Assembly: GCA_963971425.1 (NCBI GenBank) | Contig: OZ020520.1 | Coordinates: 4,754,553 to 4,818,552 of the forward strand | DNA from: Bryoerythrophyllum caledonicum | Lineage: Eukaryota > Streptophyta > Bryopsida > Pottiales > Pottiaceae | Direction: 5' to 3' | DNA: 64,000 bases | Part shown: positions 23,933 to 32,709 of the stretch, piece by piece | Position numbering within the stretch: position 1 is the first letter of the stretch | Layout of the letters: each line of letters opens with the position of its first letter | Notes under the pieces: generated by a model | What the model saw: only the letters and a program-made list of their open reading frames with translations | Databases searched by the model: none | Told to the model about the DNA's origin: nothing | Made by a program: the position numbers and the translations under genes

Positions 23933-26900
23933 TCAAGCCGTTTCATCGGGTGAAACGTGACTCGAAGACCTCCGACAATGAGGGCAAGTCCAATCCCCGG
24001 ACGGTAGAGTAGAGAGAGGCGGCGTCAAGCAAGCCATATGCCAACCACGCTGGCAATGGTCACAAAGCAACATAGTAGCCGCACCCTTCTTCTCACCACA
24101 CACAAAACACGGAAGACCCTGTGGCACAACGGCCAACTCAGGATGCACGGAGCCATCAATGGGCAAATGGCAGGGCGCGCAGTTCTTGGAGTGCTCCCGA
24201 CACTCCCGGCCATCTTTGCCTTCCAGCAACAAGATGCCACTGGGCAACACATCCTTCACACGAAGAATGGTGCGCCCGGCCTTGACGTCTAACGTCGTAG
24301 GCGCCTCACGTTGCAAATAAACGTAATCTCCAGTGGAGAAACGCCGCAACTGAGGTCGATAAGCGCCGCTGCGAATGCGAGCGTACCGTAATGTGTCGCG
24401 GTGCTGAGCGATGGATAAATTCTCCATGGCCATTGGCATGGCCCGCTTGAAGAACTCCGCTCGGTCACGCAGACACTGGATCCAAACCTCTGGATCATCC
24501 AAGTCCACAACTGGGGCCAACTTCTCCCGTACAGAACTGGGTAGAATCGGCTCCCGTCCGTACAACAACTGATACGGACTGAAAGCGGCCAAAGAGGCCT
24601 GCCGGCTAAACCGGTATCCCATGGCGATCCATGGTATCATCAGATCCCAATCACGGTGGCCACCCTGAAGTAATCCATACTTCCGTAGTCCACGCTTGAC
24701 GGTCTGAACCACATGCTCCGCCAAACCGTCTGCTTCCGGATGATCCCGAGAAGTGGTACGGTGGTCAATCAAAGCCTTGGTGCACAAAGCCTCGAAAGCA
24801 CCAAGGAACTCACGCCCTTGGTCAGTCAACACCTCAGCTGGGGCTCCAAAACGAGCGAGCACCCGGTCAAGGAATGCCATGGCCGCCAACTCCGAGGAGT
24901 TCTGTGGTAGTGCCACAAGCTCAATCCACTTGCTGAAATGCTCCACCATCACCAACACGTACTTGGCTCCACGTGGGGTGACAACAAGTGGCCCGGCAAA
25001 ATCCAGAGACCAACGGTAGCCCAAACCCATGATGGGCAAAGGCTGCAACTGTGGTGACAAGGTGTTGAAGCTGGATCTGACCCGATCACAGACTTCACAC
25101 CGTAAAACATACGTGGCAACGTGCTGATACATGCCGGTCCACCAATATTGACTGCGCAACATCGAATGAGTCCGCCGGACGCCAAAATGACCAAGGTCTT
25201 TGTGTACCTGCCGTACCAACGAAGCCCTCTGATCCGGTCTGGGAACTATGCGCCTAGTTCCATCCGGCCACAACCGAAATAGAAGGCCGTTCTCCCAACG
25301 GAACCTCGCTATCCGGTGTCCAACTCGATCGCGCTCCATGGCCGAAAGAGCGGGCGGAAGTGTGCCATGTTGCAGCTTGTGCAAGACTGGAACGTCTTCC
25401 CACACGTCGCTAACAACCTGGGCCTTGTCCGGTTCCTCATCCGCTGCCATATCAGGCAACGTCGATGTGGATCCAGACATCAATGTGAGGTAGGCTGCTG
25501 CATGCCACCCCGGGACTGACTCTCTGTCACAATCCCCATGCCACCTGGCACCAGTCAAATCCTCCTCCGATGGACTTGGATTGCGAGATAGACCATCCGC
25601 ATCCAAGTTTGTGATGCCCGCCCGGTGTACAACCTCAAAATCATACTCCTGGAGCAACAAAGCCCACCTGGCAAGCTTGCCAGTAAGCTTGTCAGACTCC
25701 ATGAGCCACTTCAAAGGCTGGTGGTCGGTCACCAAAGTAAAACGTTGCCCATACAAGTAGGGCCTAAAATGAGCTATGGCCCAAACCGCAGCCAAGGCCT
25801 CCCCCTCATAGGACGAATAGTTGGACTCCGCGTTGTTGTTGCTCTTAGAAGCAAACGCCACAACGTACTCCCGTCCCTCATCATCCTTTTGAGTCAACAC
25901 GGCTCCCAATCCTATTGCACTCCAATCTGTGTCCAAGTGGAAAGGCCGTGTAGCATCTGGACGCTGCAGTACAGGCGCTGAACCGAGCTTCAGCTTCAAA
26001 GTAGCAAACGCCTGTTGTTGCTCCCGTCCCCAAGTCCATGGCTGATCCTTCCCCGTGAGAATAGTCAAAGGCTTAGCAATCAAGCTAAAGTTCTTGACAA
26101 ACCGGCGATAGTAATTCGCCAAGCCAAGAAAAGCTCGAAGCCGTGACACGTCGATTGGGGCTGGAATCTTCTGCAACGCATCCACCTTGGCCTGTTGTAC
26201 GCCAAGACCCCCTGGAACAATCATATGCCCCAAATATGGTAACCGGTCGTGAAAGAACTTGCACTTGCCATGGTGCAAGCGCAATCCCCACTGTCGTAAC
26301 CTCTCAAACACTGCCTGAAGATGCCTCACATGCTCGTGTGGGCTGCTACTAAAAATGATAACATCATCAATGTAGCATCGGGCAAACGGTAAACCGGTCA
26401 ACACCCGGTCCATCACCCTCTGAAACTCAGCGGGTGCGTTCTTGAGGCCAAATGGAAGAAACTTCCAATGGTAGAGCTGATCTCTCCCATCTAGATAAAC
26501 TCCCCAGAACGCGGTCTTCACCCGGTCGTCCACCATCAATGGTAATTGGTGGTAACCGGACCGCAAATCCAGAGTACTAAATACTCTGGCGTGTCCCACC
26601 GCATCAAACAACTCCTCTGGCGTGGGCATGGGATACCGATCCGACTTGGTCTTACGATTGACCGGCCTATAATCCCCACACATCCGCTTCTCCGTCCAGT
26701 TGCCAAAGATGTCTTTCTTCGATGGCATCACCGTGGCACAAGCGTACTCGCCGTTAGAGAGCTCAATCAAGCTGGCGTCCAACAACTCCTGACAACGAGT
26801 TTGAACCCCAACTTTCTCAGAGAGACTGAGCTTGTACGGTCGTCGGAAGATCGGGTGATCGTCCTCCAACTGAATGTAAATCGATTTGCCTCTGTAGCCC

Positions 26901-27076
26901 TCCAAATCATGGAGACTAAAGGCAAAACAACTACGATATGAACGTATAAACGCTCGTACCCTTCGTGCCTCGGCACCAGTAAGATGTGGCCCCAAATCCA
27001 AAGACCAATCATCAAACTCCGTGGTCTCCTTCTCCACCGTAGAAGACTCACCGCGTACCGGCACGGCCGGTGATTG
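23933..27076 (-). CDS. gypsy reverse transcriptase-RNase H-integrase with C-terminal PHD finger
   Basis: About 1,047 codons in frame with the methyltransferase frame across UAG; residues here are numbered from GTG 27064, which is not a start. RT: TLDLRSGYHQLPL (Asp166), LPFGLKNAPAEFQRVM, YIDD 231-234. RNase H: HLDTDWSAIGLGAVL (Asp378), YEGEALAAVWAI, VTDHQPLKWL, NLDADGLSR. Integrase: zinc-binding H621/H626 and C656/C659; catalytic Asp688, Asp748 (LTDQGREF) and Glu783 (DGLAEHVV), spacing exactly DD35E. After the integrase C-terminal barrel comes a PHD finger, Cys4-His-Cys3: C986, C989, C1001, C1004, H1009, C1012, C1027, C1030, with GWHMACL and GDWTCPHC. PHD fingers usually read histone H3 tails. 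Here it occupies the place of the chromodomain in chromoviruses, so a targeting role is likely. The first AUG is codon 113, so expression needs readthrough. Confidence 0.94.
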   Translation of the reverse strand, partial: QSPAVPVRGESSTVEKETTEFDDWSLDLGPHLTGAEARRVRAFIRSYRSCFAFSLHDLEGYRGKSIYIQLEDDHPIFRRPYKLSLSEKVGVQTRCQELLDASLIELSNGEYACATVMPSKKDIFGNWTEKRMCGDYRPVNRKTKSDRYPMPTPEELFDAVGHARVFSTLDLRSGYHQLPLMVDDRVKTAFWGVYLDGRDQLYHWKFLPFGLKNAPAEFQRVMDRVLTGLPFARCYIDDVIIFSSSPHEHVRHLQAVFERLRQWGLRLHHGKCKFFHDRLPYLGHMIVPGGLGVQQAKVDALQKIPAPIDVSRLRAFLGLANYYRRFVKNFSLIAKPLTILTGKDQPWTWGREQQQAFATLKLKLGSAPVLQRPDATRPFHLDTDWSAIGLGAVLTQKDDEGREYVVAFASKSNNNAESNYSSYEGEALAAVWAIAHFRPYLYGQRFTLVTDHQPLKWLMESDKLTGKLARWALLLQEYDFEVVHRAGITNLDADGLSRNPSPSEEDLTGARWHGDCDRESVPGWHAAAYLTLMSGSTSTLPDMAADEEPDKAQVVSDVWEDVPVLHKLQHGTLPPALSAMERDRVGHRIARFRWENGLLFRLWPDGTRRIVPRPDQRASLVRQVHKDLGHFGVRRTHSMLRSQYWWTGMYQHVATYVLRCEVCDRVRSSFNTLSPQLQPLPIMGLGYRWSLDFAGPLVVTPRGAKYVLVMVEHFSKWIELVALPQNSSELAAMAFLDRVLARFGAPAEVLTDQGREFLGAFEALCTKALIDHRTTSRDHPEADGLAEHVVQTVKRGLRKYGLLQGGHRDWDLMIPWIAMGYRFSRQASLAAFSPYQLLYGREPILPSSVREKLAPVVDLDDPEVWIQCLRDRAEFFKRAMPMAMENLSIAQHRDTLRYARIRSGAYRPQLRRFSTGDYVYLQREAPTTLDVKAGRTILRVKDVLPSGILLLEGKDGRECREHSKNCAPCHLPIDGSVHPELAVVPQGLPCFVCGEKKGAATMLLCDHCQRGWHMACLTPPLSTLPSGDWTCPHCRRSSSHVSPDETA

Positions 27077-27085
27077 CTACTTGGT
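27077..27085 (-). promoter_or_regulatory. predicted stop-codon readthrough site, first half of UAG-CAA-UCA context
   Basis: The minus strand reads ACC AAG TAG at 27085-27077 and continues CAA TCA CCG at 27076-27068. UAG followed by CARYYA is the strong readthrough motif first defined in tobamoviruses. The frame on both sides is the same and the first AUG downstream lies about 115 codons on, inside the RT domain. Confidence 0.8.
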
Positions 27086-29773
27086 AGCAGAGAGGGCATT
27101 AATGCCCCCACACCCCTCACTCACAGGATCTATAGAAAATCCCGTGTCGTGATGATAAAACTGGGAAAAGATATCCCGAGCATCCTCACGGCCAAAGTCC
27201 TCTGCCAAGGCTGCAAAGACACGCTGAGCACGAAGCTCTTCAGCTGCATGCCTCTTCAAACGAAAAAACAACTCCGCTTCCTCGATCTCTGTGAGATGTG
27301 GCACCGCTGCCCCCTGACCATCAGAGTCTGCCCCCAGCACGCGTGGATGGTCACTCGAACGGCGTTGAGCGGCGAAACAGAGGCCACATATCCAAACAAG
27401 GGTGTTGAGGTCAATGGCTTGACCCAACAAATAACGGCGTTGGCCCTCAGAGATATCCGGTGCGGCAGTGGTGCCTGTCAAAAAGCCCATCGTCCGCTCC
27501 CTCTCATCGGCAGAAGGCTCCTCGAAAGTTTGGGAAGAAGAATCCCAAACCATGCCCGGACCGCGTGACCTGAAGGCAAAAGAGCCTGGATAGCACATCA
27601 AAGTGGGAAATGCCCCCCGAGTGAAACCAACGCGGTTGACCACCGCCAATGGTGGCTCATCATCCTTTGTAACCTCTGTGGAAACACGGTGGTCGTCTAA
27701 AATGTCATCGACCTCACGGCACACGGGCCGTTGCACTTGAGCAAGTGCAGAAGTGAGCGTCGTGGATGATGCCATGTTGGTCCAAATCCAACGTGGCCGA
27801 TGGGCGTAAGATCCCAACGCTGCGGCATCAACAAACGTAGGGGGACCAAGAAGGTGATGGATGTACGCCCCATCCTCACGCACTTTCGTCCGTATATCCC
27901 CCAATGGGGGAACATTCTCAAAAATGTACCCCGGTGGTGTCGATTGGTGGGTAATCCACCACTGGATGAGCCTGAGCAAATCCGCAAAGAGACCCGACTG
28001 TGGATCATCCAAGCCACGTCCACTTCCCGCCCGTGAATGGCCTTGGCAAGGCCATCCCGCAATCACCAACTCCACGTGACCTAACCGGCGAAGATCATCC
28101 TCACTGATCAACGTCACATCACGTGGCAACTTGCCAAAACACCCTCGAATCGCAGAAGATGGTAACTGCTCTGGATACAACGCCAGAAGACGCTGAATGT
28201 GATGGTGAGCGGGACAGTTGGCTGCAAAGCCACTATCTACGTGGATATACCGTCGTACCTTGAGCCCGGCCTCCAACACAGCCGCGAGCCCTGTACTGAT
28301 ACCGGCAAATAACTCCACAAGGGTAATACCCTCATCCGATGGTCGCCACTGAATAGTACGAGCCAACAACGGAGTGGAAGAGTCCATTGAAGGCAGTGGA
28401 GCATCAAGAGCATCCACGATCTCTCCACTACGACAAGTGAGCTCCAACGGTGTCCCCCACGGCGGAAGGGGATCCTTGCAACGACGGGCAGGGATCGCCA
28501 ATGGTGGGTGCTCGCGTGAATCCTCCACCACAGACATAAATGCATATGTCTCCTCCAAAAGTGAAGAAGCACACGGCAAGTCTGATGCCAGAGCACTACA
28601 CCCAAACATAGCGTCTGTCGTTGAAATCACTGCGCTAGCTGCAAAGACTACGGAGATGAGCTCCTTCCTGCCATCACCGGCAGACCACCCTGGCCTAATC
28701 CAGGCCTCCTCTGTCCAGTTATCCACCCCAAATCCAAGTGGATATAGCGCCTGCTGGCCCACCAAAATATCGTAGTTGGTGGCGCCAGTAACAACGCACT
28801 GAAGGGAGACATGGGAGAACAACGGACCAGATCCTACGCCAAACATCAATTGCAACGGATGTCGGGTGTAGCCCATGGCCTTCTCCGTGCCCCCAACCGA
28901 TGTAACAATCGTGAACGGACAAGGCTCGAGGTCCAAAGCACCTAGACCCAAATCCTGGGCTAGCTGCTTGCCAATCATCACTGGCTGAGCCCCGGAATCC
29001 AACATAACACGTAGGGGGGTAGCTCGAGTGGAGTTGCCATCCGTACGGCCTACCACCATGACTCCATTGTCATTCACCAAACGTACCACCCCTGGACGCA
29101 CACTACGTCGCTCCCGTGTCGACCGGGCTACAACATCAGACAAATAAGCCACTCCAGAGATCAAGGCCCGATCCCCGGACGACTGCTCCATAGGTGTGGA
29201 AGTGGCATTGGCCTCAAACGCGGAAATAGCCTCCGCCGCCAACTTGGCCCGCATTGCCACCAAATCCTCCTCAATAGGTGGAGCGGTCACTACCTGTGAC
29301 ACCTCCAACGACGGAATGGGCACCTTGCCTTCCAACATACTACCCGCCAAGTGGAATACACCGGATGGTTGAAAATCCAGTGTGAGAAAGTCCACACCAA
29401 CAAACACCGGCAATTGCAACACCTTATACGCCAAGGTGTGTGCAACATCTCGAGGACTGGAAGAAACCGGTGGGACTGGAATCGAAGTGGGAGCGGTAGC
29501 AGAAGTAGCCGCATCCGCGATGCTGAACGAAAGAGGTAGCCGGGACTGACCAATGTGGTCCGGCAAACCCGCATGGCGTGAACGACTGCTACTACCCGGC
29601 ACAGTGGAAGAGGGTGCCACCGCCTGTGTAATGGTCTGAGTACGAGTGGCAACCGCTGCCACTACCTCCCCCGAAGCGCCATACAAGTAGCGATCTAAGG
29701 CTGAAGATGAGCCCTGACCCGTCACCACAGGCCGTGTGTCTGCCACTTGCCCCGAAGAAGCCATCGCGCTCAT
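27077..29773 (-). CDS. retroviral-type aspartic protease fused to a C5 cytosine DNA methyltransferase, 898 aa
   Basis: Residues 1-200 are a Ser/Thr/Ala-rich linker. The protease spans about 240-350, with the catalytic VMLDSGAQPVMIG (Asp259) and a later YDILVGQQALYPLG. Residues 483-800 form a complete C5-methyltransferase. Motif I is TLVELFAGISTGLA (S-adenosylmethionine site), motif IV IAGWPCQGHSRAG (catalytic Cys576), motif VI YIFENVPPL (Glu619), a motif VIII-like SYAHRPRWIWTN (655-666) closer to the AHRARYFWGN pattern of DNMT3 enzymes than to QRRxR, and motif X RRYLLGQAIDLNTL. The target-recognition stretch between VIII and X is short, about 110 residues. The tail to 898 is charged and helical. 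It ends ALSATK-UAG followed in frame by CAAUCA. Expected activity is transfer of methyl from AdoMet to cytosine C5. A role on the element's own cDNA is inference. Confidence 0.93.
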   Translation of the reverse strand: MSAMASSGQVADTRPVVTGQGSSSALDRYLYGASGEVVAAVATRTQTITQAVAPSSTVPGSSSRSRHAGLPDHIGQSRLPLSFSIADAATSATAPTSIPVPPVSSSPRDVAHTLAYKVLQLPVFVGVDFLTLDFQPSGVFHLAGSMLEGKVPIPSLEVSQVVTAPPIEEDLVAMRAKLAAEAISAFEANATSTPMEQSSGDRALISGVAYLSDVVARSTRERRSVRPGVVRLVNDNGVMVVGRTDGNSTRATPLRVMLDSGAQPVMIGKQLAQDLGLGALDLEPCPFTIVTSVGGTEKAMGYTRHPLQLMFGVGSGPLFSHVSLQCVVTGATNYDILVGQQALYPLGFGVDNWTEEAWIRPGWSAGDGRKELISVVFAASAVISTTDAMFGCSALASDLPCASSLLEETYAFMSVVEDSREHPPLAIPARRCKDPLPPWGTPLELTCRSGEIVDALDAPLPSMDSSTPLLARTIQWRPSDEGITLVELFAGISTGLAAVLEAGLKVRRYIHVDSGFAANCPAHHHIQRLLALYPEQLPSSAIRGCFGKLPRDVTLISEDDLRRLGHVELVIAGWPCQGHSRAGSGRGLDDPQSGLFADLLRLIQWWITHQSTPPGYIFENVPPLGDIRTKVREDGAYIHHLLGPPTFVDAAALGSYAHRPRWIWTNMASSTTLTSALAQVQRPVCREVDDILDDHRVSTEVTKDDEPPLAVVNRVGFTRGAFPTLMCYPGSFAFRSRGPGMVWDSSSQTFEEPSADERERTMGFLTGTTAAPDISEGQRRYLLGQAIDLNTLVWICGLCFAAQRRSSDHPRVLGADSDGQGAAVPHLTEIEEAELFFRLKRHAAEELRAQRVFAALAEDFGREDARDIFSQFYHHDTGFSIDPVSEGCGGINALSATK

Positions 29774-29776
29774 CTA
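29765..29776 (-). promoter_or_regulatory. gag stop overlapping pol start (UAG-AUG-AGC)
   Basis: The gag UAG (29776-29774) is followed directly and in frame by AUG (29773-29771). Either suppression of the stop or termination-reinitiation would express the protease-methyltransferase frame. The context does not match CARYYA. Confidence 0.65.
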
Positions 29777-31117
29777 CTTCTTCAACTCCGCCAATTCGGA
29801 TTGAAGTGACTTCACGGCATCCGATCCAACAGCCGAAGATCCTGGGCGCTTCTCCGGGTGAAGAGAAAAACAGTTCTCATCACAGTGGCCAGGCTTGCCA
29901 CAGTGAGAGCATGTCACAGGCTTCTTCCCCTTGCTCCCAGTCTTCTCCGTAAGCTTGGCCGCCTCGGTCTTGGGCTTGGCCTTCCTCGCCACTGCCTCCT
30001 TCTTCTTCGGACAATTGAGGTCCCCCTTGGTGTGACCAGCCTCAACACAAGCCCAACAATGCACTACCTTTTCAGGTTGTGCTTCTGCCAAGCTACCAGT
30101 CGCCGTGGCAAGCTTTTTGGGCTTCGGAGCATCCATGAGCGACGTGACCAAGTCTGTGGCCTCGCTCACACCCAACGTCCGGTCAAGCGCTTCCACCTCG
30201 GCGAACGCCTGAGCCAAGGTCGCGTTGCCGTGATACCGGAAGAGCAAATGCGGAATGATCAACTCTACCATCCGCTTGTCGAGCTTGGAGATAAAAATCT
30301 TCACAAGTTGGCGCTCCGTGAAGACATCACCAGCCTCCGCCGCCAACCGCGCCAACCGTGTGTACATGGTGCGTGGTGTGTCTTTCTTCTCACGGCGGAA
30401 GTCCTGGATGCGGTGCATCTGATCGCGCCGAAACCCCCCGTACTCCACCTCCAGATGCGCCATGAACTGCGCCAAAGGATCGAAGGCTGGCGGGTTGCCA
30501 ACCGCCACCAATGCTGCACGTGTGGCTACGGCCAAACGAGACATGGCCCTCATGCCAGCTTGTTCCCCCACAATGGCAACACCCTTGCCCTTGGAGTCCT
30601 CACCGAGGAAACTCTCCTCTTCCATGGGCTCCTCGGTGGAAGTCGAGAGTTGGGCAACCGCACTCTCCTTGAGTGCAGTGACCAACTCCACACGTTGGCG
30701 CCAATACTCCTCAACCGGGCGCAACTCTGCCTCGTGCTGCGTGGTCCACCTCCCATATGTCTGAAGTGCCTCCAGCTCCAAATGCTGGGGCAAAAGCTCG
30801 AACGCGTACCAATCGTTGAACGACGGCGTCCGCTGGCGCTTCTCCTTCATCCAAGTTTGGAATCGGAGACGCCAATCGGGTAGGGAGATGCCCCCAGCCC
30901 GTCCCGAGAACCTGTCTCGCACGACATGACGGTGATCGTCCTCCATGTCGTCAAACGTGCCCACACTCCAGACCCAAAGCCTACGGTCGGTATCCAACGC
31001 CGAAACAGGCTCAAAAGCCTCGTCGGTATCTGACCCTGGCCCAAAGTCTGTGGTGGAAGCACTCTCCGAGTGGTTTGGTGAGGGAGAGCGGTAATACCGA
31101 CTCCGGGTACTCACCAT
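29774..31117 (-). CDS. gypsy gag polyprotein (nucleocapsid), 447 aa
   Basis: Gag packages the element RNA. I start at ATG 31117 (MVSTRSRYYRSPSPNHSE), a start typical of plant gypsy gag; the open frame extends slightly further upstream but without an ATG. The centre has the Ty3 gag core: WRLRFQTWMKEKRQRTP, FDPLAQFMAHLEVEYGGF, MYTRLARLAAEAGD, FISKLDKRMVELIIPHL. The C-terminus has a non-standard knuckle CWACVEAGHTKGDLNC (six residues before the last Cys) and a canonical CSHCGKPGHCDENC. It ends SELAELKK-UAG, and the next codon in the same frame is AUG of the protease-methyltransferase frame. The stop could be suppressed to give a gag-pol fusion, or ribosomes could reinitiate at the overlapping UAGAUG. 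Confidence 0.92.
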   Translation of the reverse strand: MVSTRSRYYRSPSPNHSESASTTDFGPGSDTDEAFEPVSALDTDRRLWVWSVGTFDDMEDDHRHVVRDRFSGRAGGISLPDWRLRFQTWMKEKRQRTPSFNDWYAFELLPQHLELEALQTYGRWTTQHEAELRPVEEYWRQRVELVTALKESAVAQLSTSTEEPMEEESFLGEDSKGKGVAIVGEQAGMRAMSRLAVATRAALVAVGNPPAFDPLAQFMAHLEVEYGGFRRDQMHRIQDFRREKKDTPRTMYTRLARLAAEAGDVFTERQLVKIFISKLDKRMVELIIPHLLFRYHGNATLAQAFAEVEALDRTLGVSEATDLVTSLMDAPKPKKLATATGSLAEAQPEKVVHCWACVEAGHTKGDLNCPKKKEAVARKAKPKTEAAKLTEKTGSKGKKPVTCSHCGKPGHCDENCFSLHPEKRPGSSAVGSDAVKSLQSELAELKK

Positions 31118-32352
31118 AAACAAAAACCACCTCGGGATCTATCTACGGGTACTATCTAAAGGGTAAGGGTACGAACGGGCAACCTGCATCTGCAAAATCA
31201 CCAAGCTGTGTGGATCACCGGTCATCACCTTCGGCTACCACAGGTCCAACCACATCCCTCCACATAGAAAGGTCTTGCCGGCCATAAATCCGACTTCACC
31301 CCTACGGTACCCTATCACAAACTGGAACAACAAGAAATGGGGCCACCGGAAAACACCGGCAACAAGCCCGCAACACGGGGGAGGTACCGCACAAGAATCT
31401 AGAAATCAAAACCGGATCTTCTCCCCCCAACAACATAAAAGCAAGAAAATGAAAGAGACAGCGCCACTGGCACACGCCTGCAGTGGATGCCTCAAAGTAG
31501 CAAAACCTGCAAATCAAAGAGAAACACTGAAAGTGTTTTCCCCTAACGTCTAAAACTAAGGGAGTAGTGGAGATTGACCGTGGTGTTTAAAAACACTATC
31601 CATCCAATGAAATCACATACATTGGTAGATAATCACGACAAACGCCAAACTAATGCTAAAATTAGGTCAAATGGCGGAAACCCTAACTATAAGCATAAAT
31701 GTCACTTTCATCCGAGTGACAATGCCTTTGAAATCTACTCCCAAAGTTTAGCACTATCTTTTTTTTTTTTTAAAAGATCACATAACATGTGATAGTTTTT
31801 GGACGTCCCAAAAACTTGCCAAATATTTTTTTTTTTGTAAACTAAAATTTCTTTACATCATTAGTCTTAGAATTTCCTTGCGAACTCAAATCCGCAATCA
31901 GAATCAAAAAATATGTAAAACTCCAAAAGTTGAAATTTTAAGTGTTCATTCCAGGGACTCCCTGAAATTTCAGCACTCAAACTAACGGAATTGGGAACTT
32001 CGGCACGGTTTAGGGTCCCTAACGGAATTGCGACCCTTGTGCATATGCGTACCCGGATGAAAACTGCTCCGGATGGATGAAGTCGTGCGCAGCGGATGAA
32101 ACGTCGACAATGGATGAGAAATCGCAAATTGGATGAAACTGCTGAAACTCCAGAAACTCCAGAACTTCTTGCTCCACAACTTCCAATCTCCACAACTTCT
32201 CCAAAAATCGTCCGATTTGGGCGCGGTCGGTGGCGTTGGCTCCGTCTCCACACGCTCTATTCGTAAATTCAAAGTACCCACAATTTTTTTCAAATCACTC
32301 AATGTCAAATTTGAGAACTATAGCAAGAAACGTGGGAGGGTCTTCGTCAAGT
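31118..32352 (-). other. gypsy 5' leader between terminal repeat and gag
   Basis: A long untranslated leader of about 1.2 kb separates segment B from the gag start. It is AT-rich near 31.7-32.0 kb, where it has T/A runs, and contains several CATCC/GGATG words. I could not identify a tRNA primer-binding site beginning TGG next to the repeat, which reads ACTTGACGAAGACCC on the minus strand. Confidence 0.55.
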
Positions 32353-32709
32353 GAAAGATGTATGAATCACAAGAAGTCAAGCGACACGCACTCCACAAGG
32401 GGAGAATCAACGAGTGCAACTAAAGTAGAGAATGCGGAGCTTTCACTAATGATAAACCATCACTTTACAAGCAAAGAACTCACTAATCACTCTCTAACCT
32501 TACTCACAAAGCTTGACTTGACAAAGACGTCAAGTCAAGGACGTGTGCGGCGCTATACGCACACGCATACAACCCTAAGTGGATGAAAATCATCCACGGA
32601 TGAAAACGGTGCGCCGCCGTTCGTCCCTAAACACACGTAGATTAGTAACAAACTAATCTACGCTAAAATCTACGATACGGAGAGACCCTCGACGCCACGT
32701 CCCGTGACA
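32353..32709 (-). repeat. gypsy terminal repeat segment B (right copy)
   Basis: Right-hand 357-bp copy, ending GTGACA next to copia sequence. No A segment flanks it on either side; the inner neighbour is unique leader sequence. Confidence 0.93.

Larger units (their letters stand above)
23047..32709 (-). mobile_element. Ty3/gypsy retrotransposon encoding a C5-DNA methyltransferase and a PHD finger
   Basis: The minus strand carries a single frame from ATG 31117 to 23933 broken only by two UAG codons: gag (31117-29774), protease plus DNA methyltransferase (29773-27077), and RT-RNase H-integrase-PHD (27076-23933). RT before integrase is the gypsy order. The outer ends are TGTC...GACA. A 357-bp repeat is present at both ends (23153-23509 and 32353-32709) and a 107-bp repeat occurs twice at the left end only. 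All visible catalytic residues are intact and I noticed a single mismatch between the 357-bp copies, so insertion is recent. It sits inside a decayed copia gag. The coding region is visibly more GC- and CpG-rich than its AT-rich surroundings. DNMT-bearing retrotransposons are known from dinoflagellates and charophyte algae. The PHD and readthrough arrangement is the notable addition here. Confidence 0.95.

Noticed and set aside
27074-27568. 164-codon plus-strand open frame
   Set aside because: Antisense shadow of the methyltransferase frame.
27077-29773. Bacterial contamination or horizontal piece as the source of the methyltransferase
   Set aside because: The domain is in one frame with gypsy protease and flanked by gypsy gag and pol, nested within plant sequence on both sides.
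29858-30883. 341-codon plus-strand open frame
   Set aside because: It is antisense to the gypsy gag and follows from its GC-rich codon use; no domain is visible in it.
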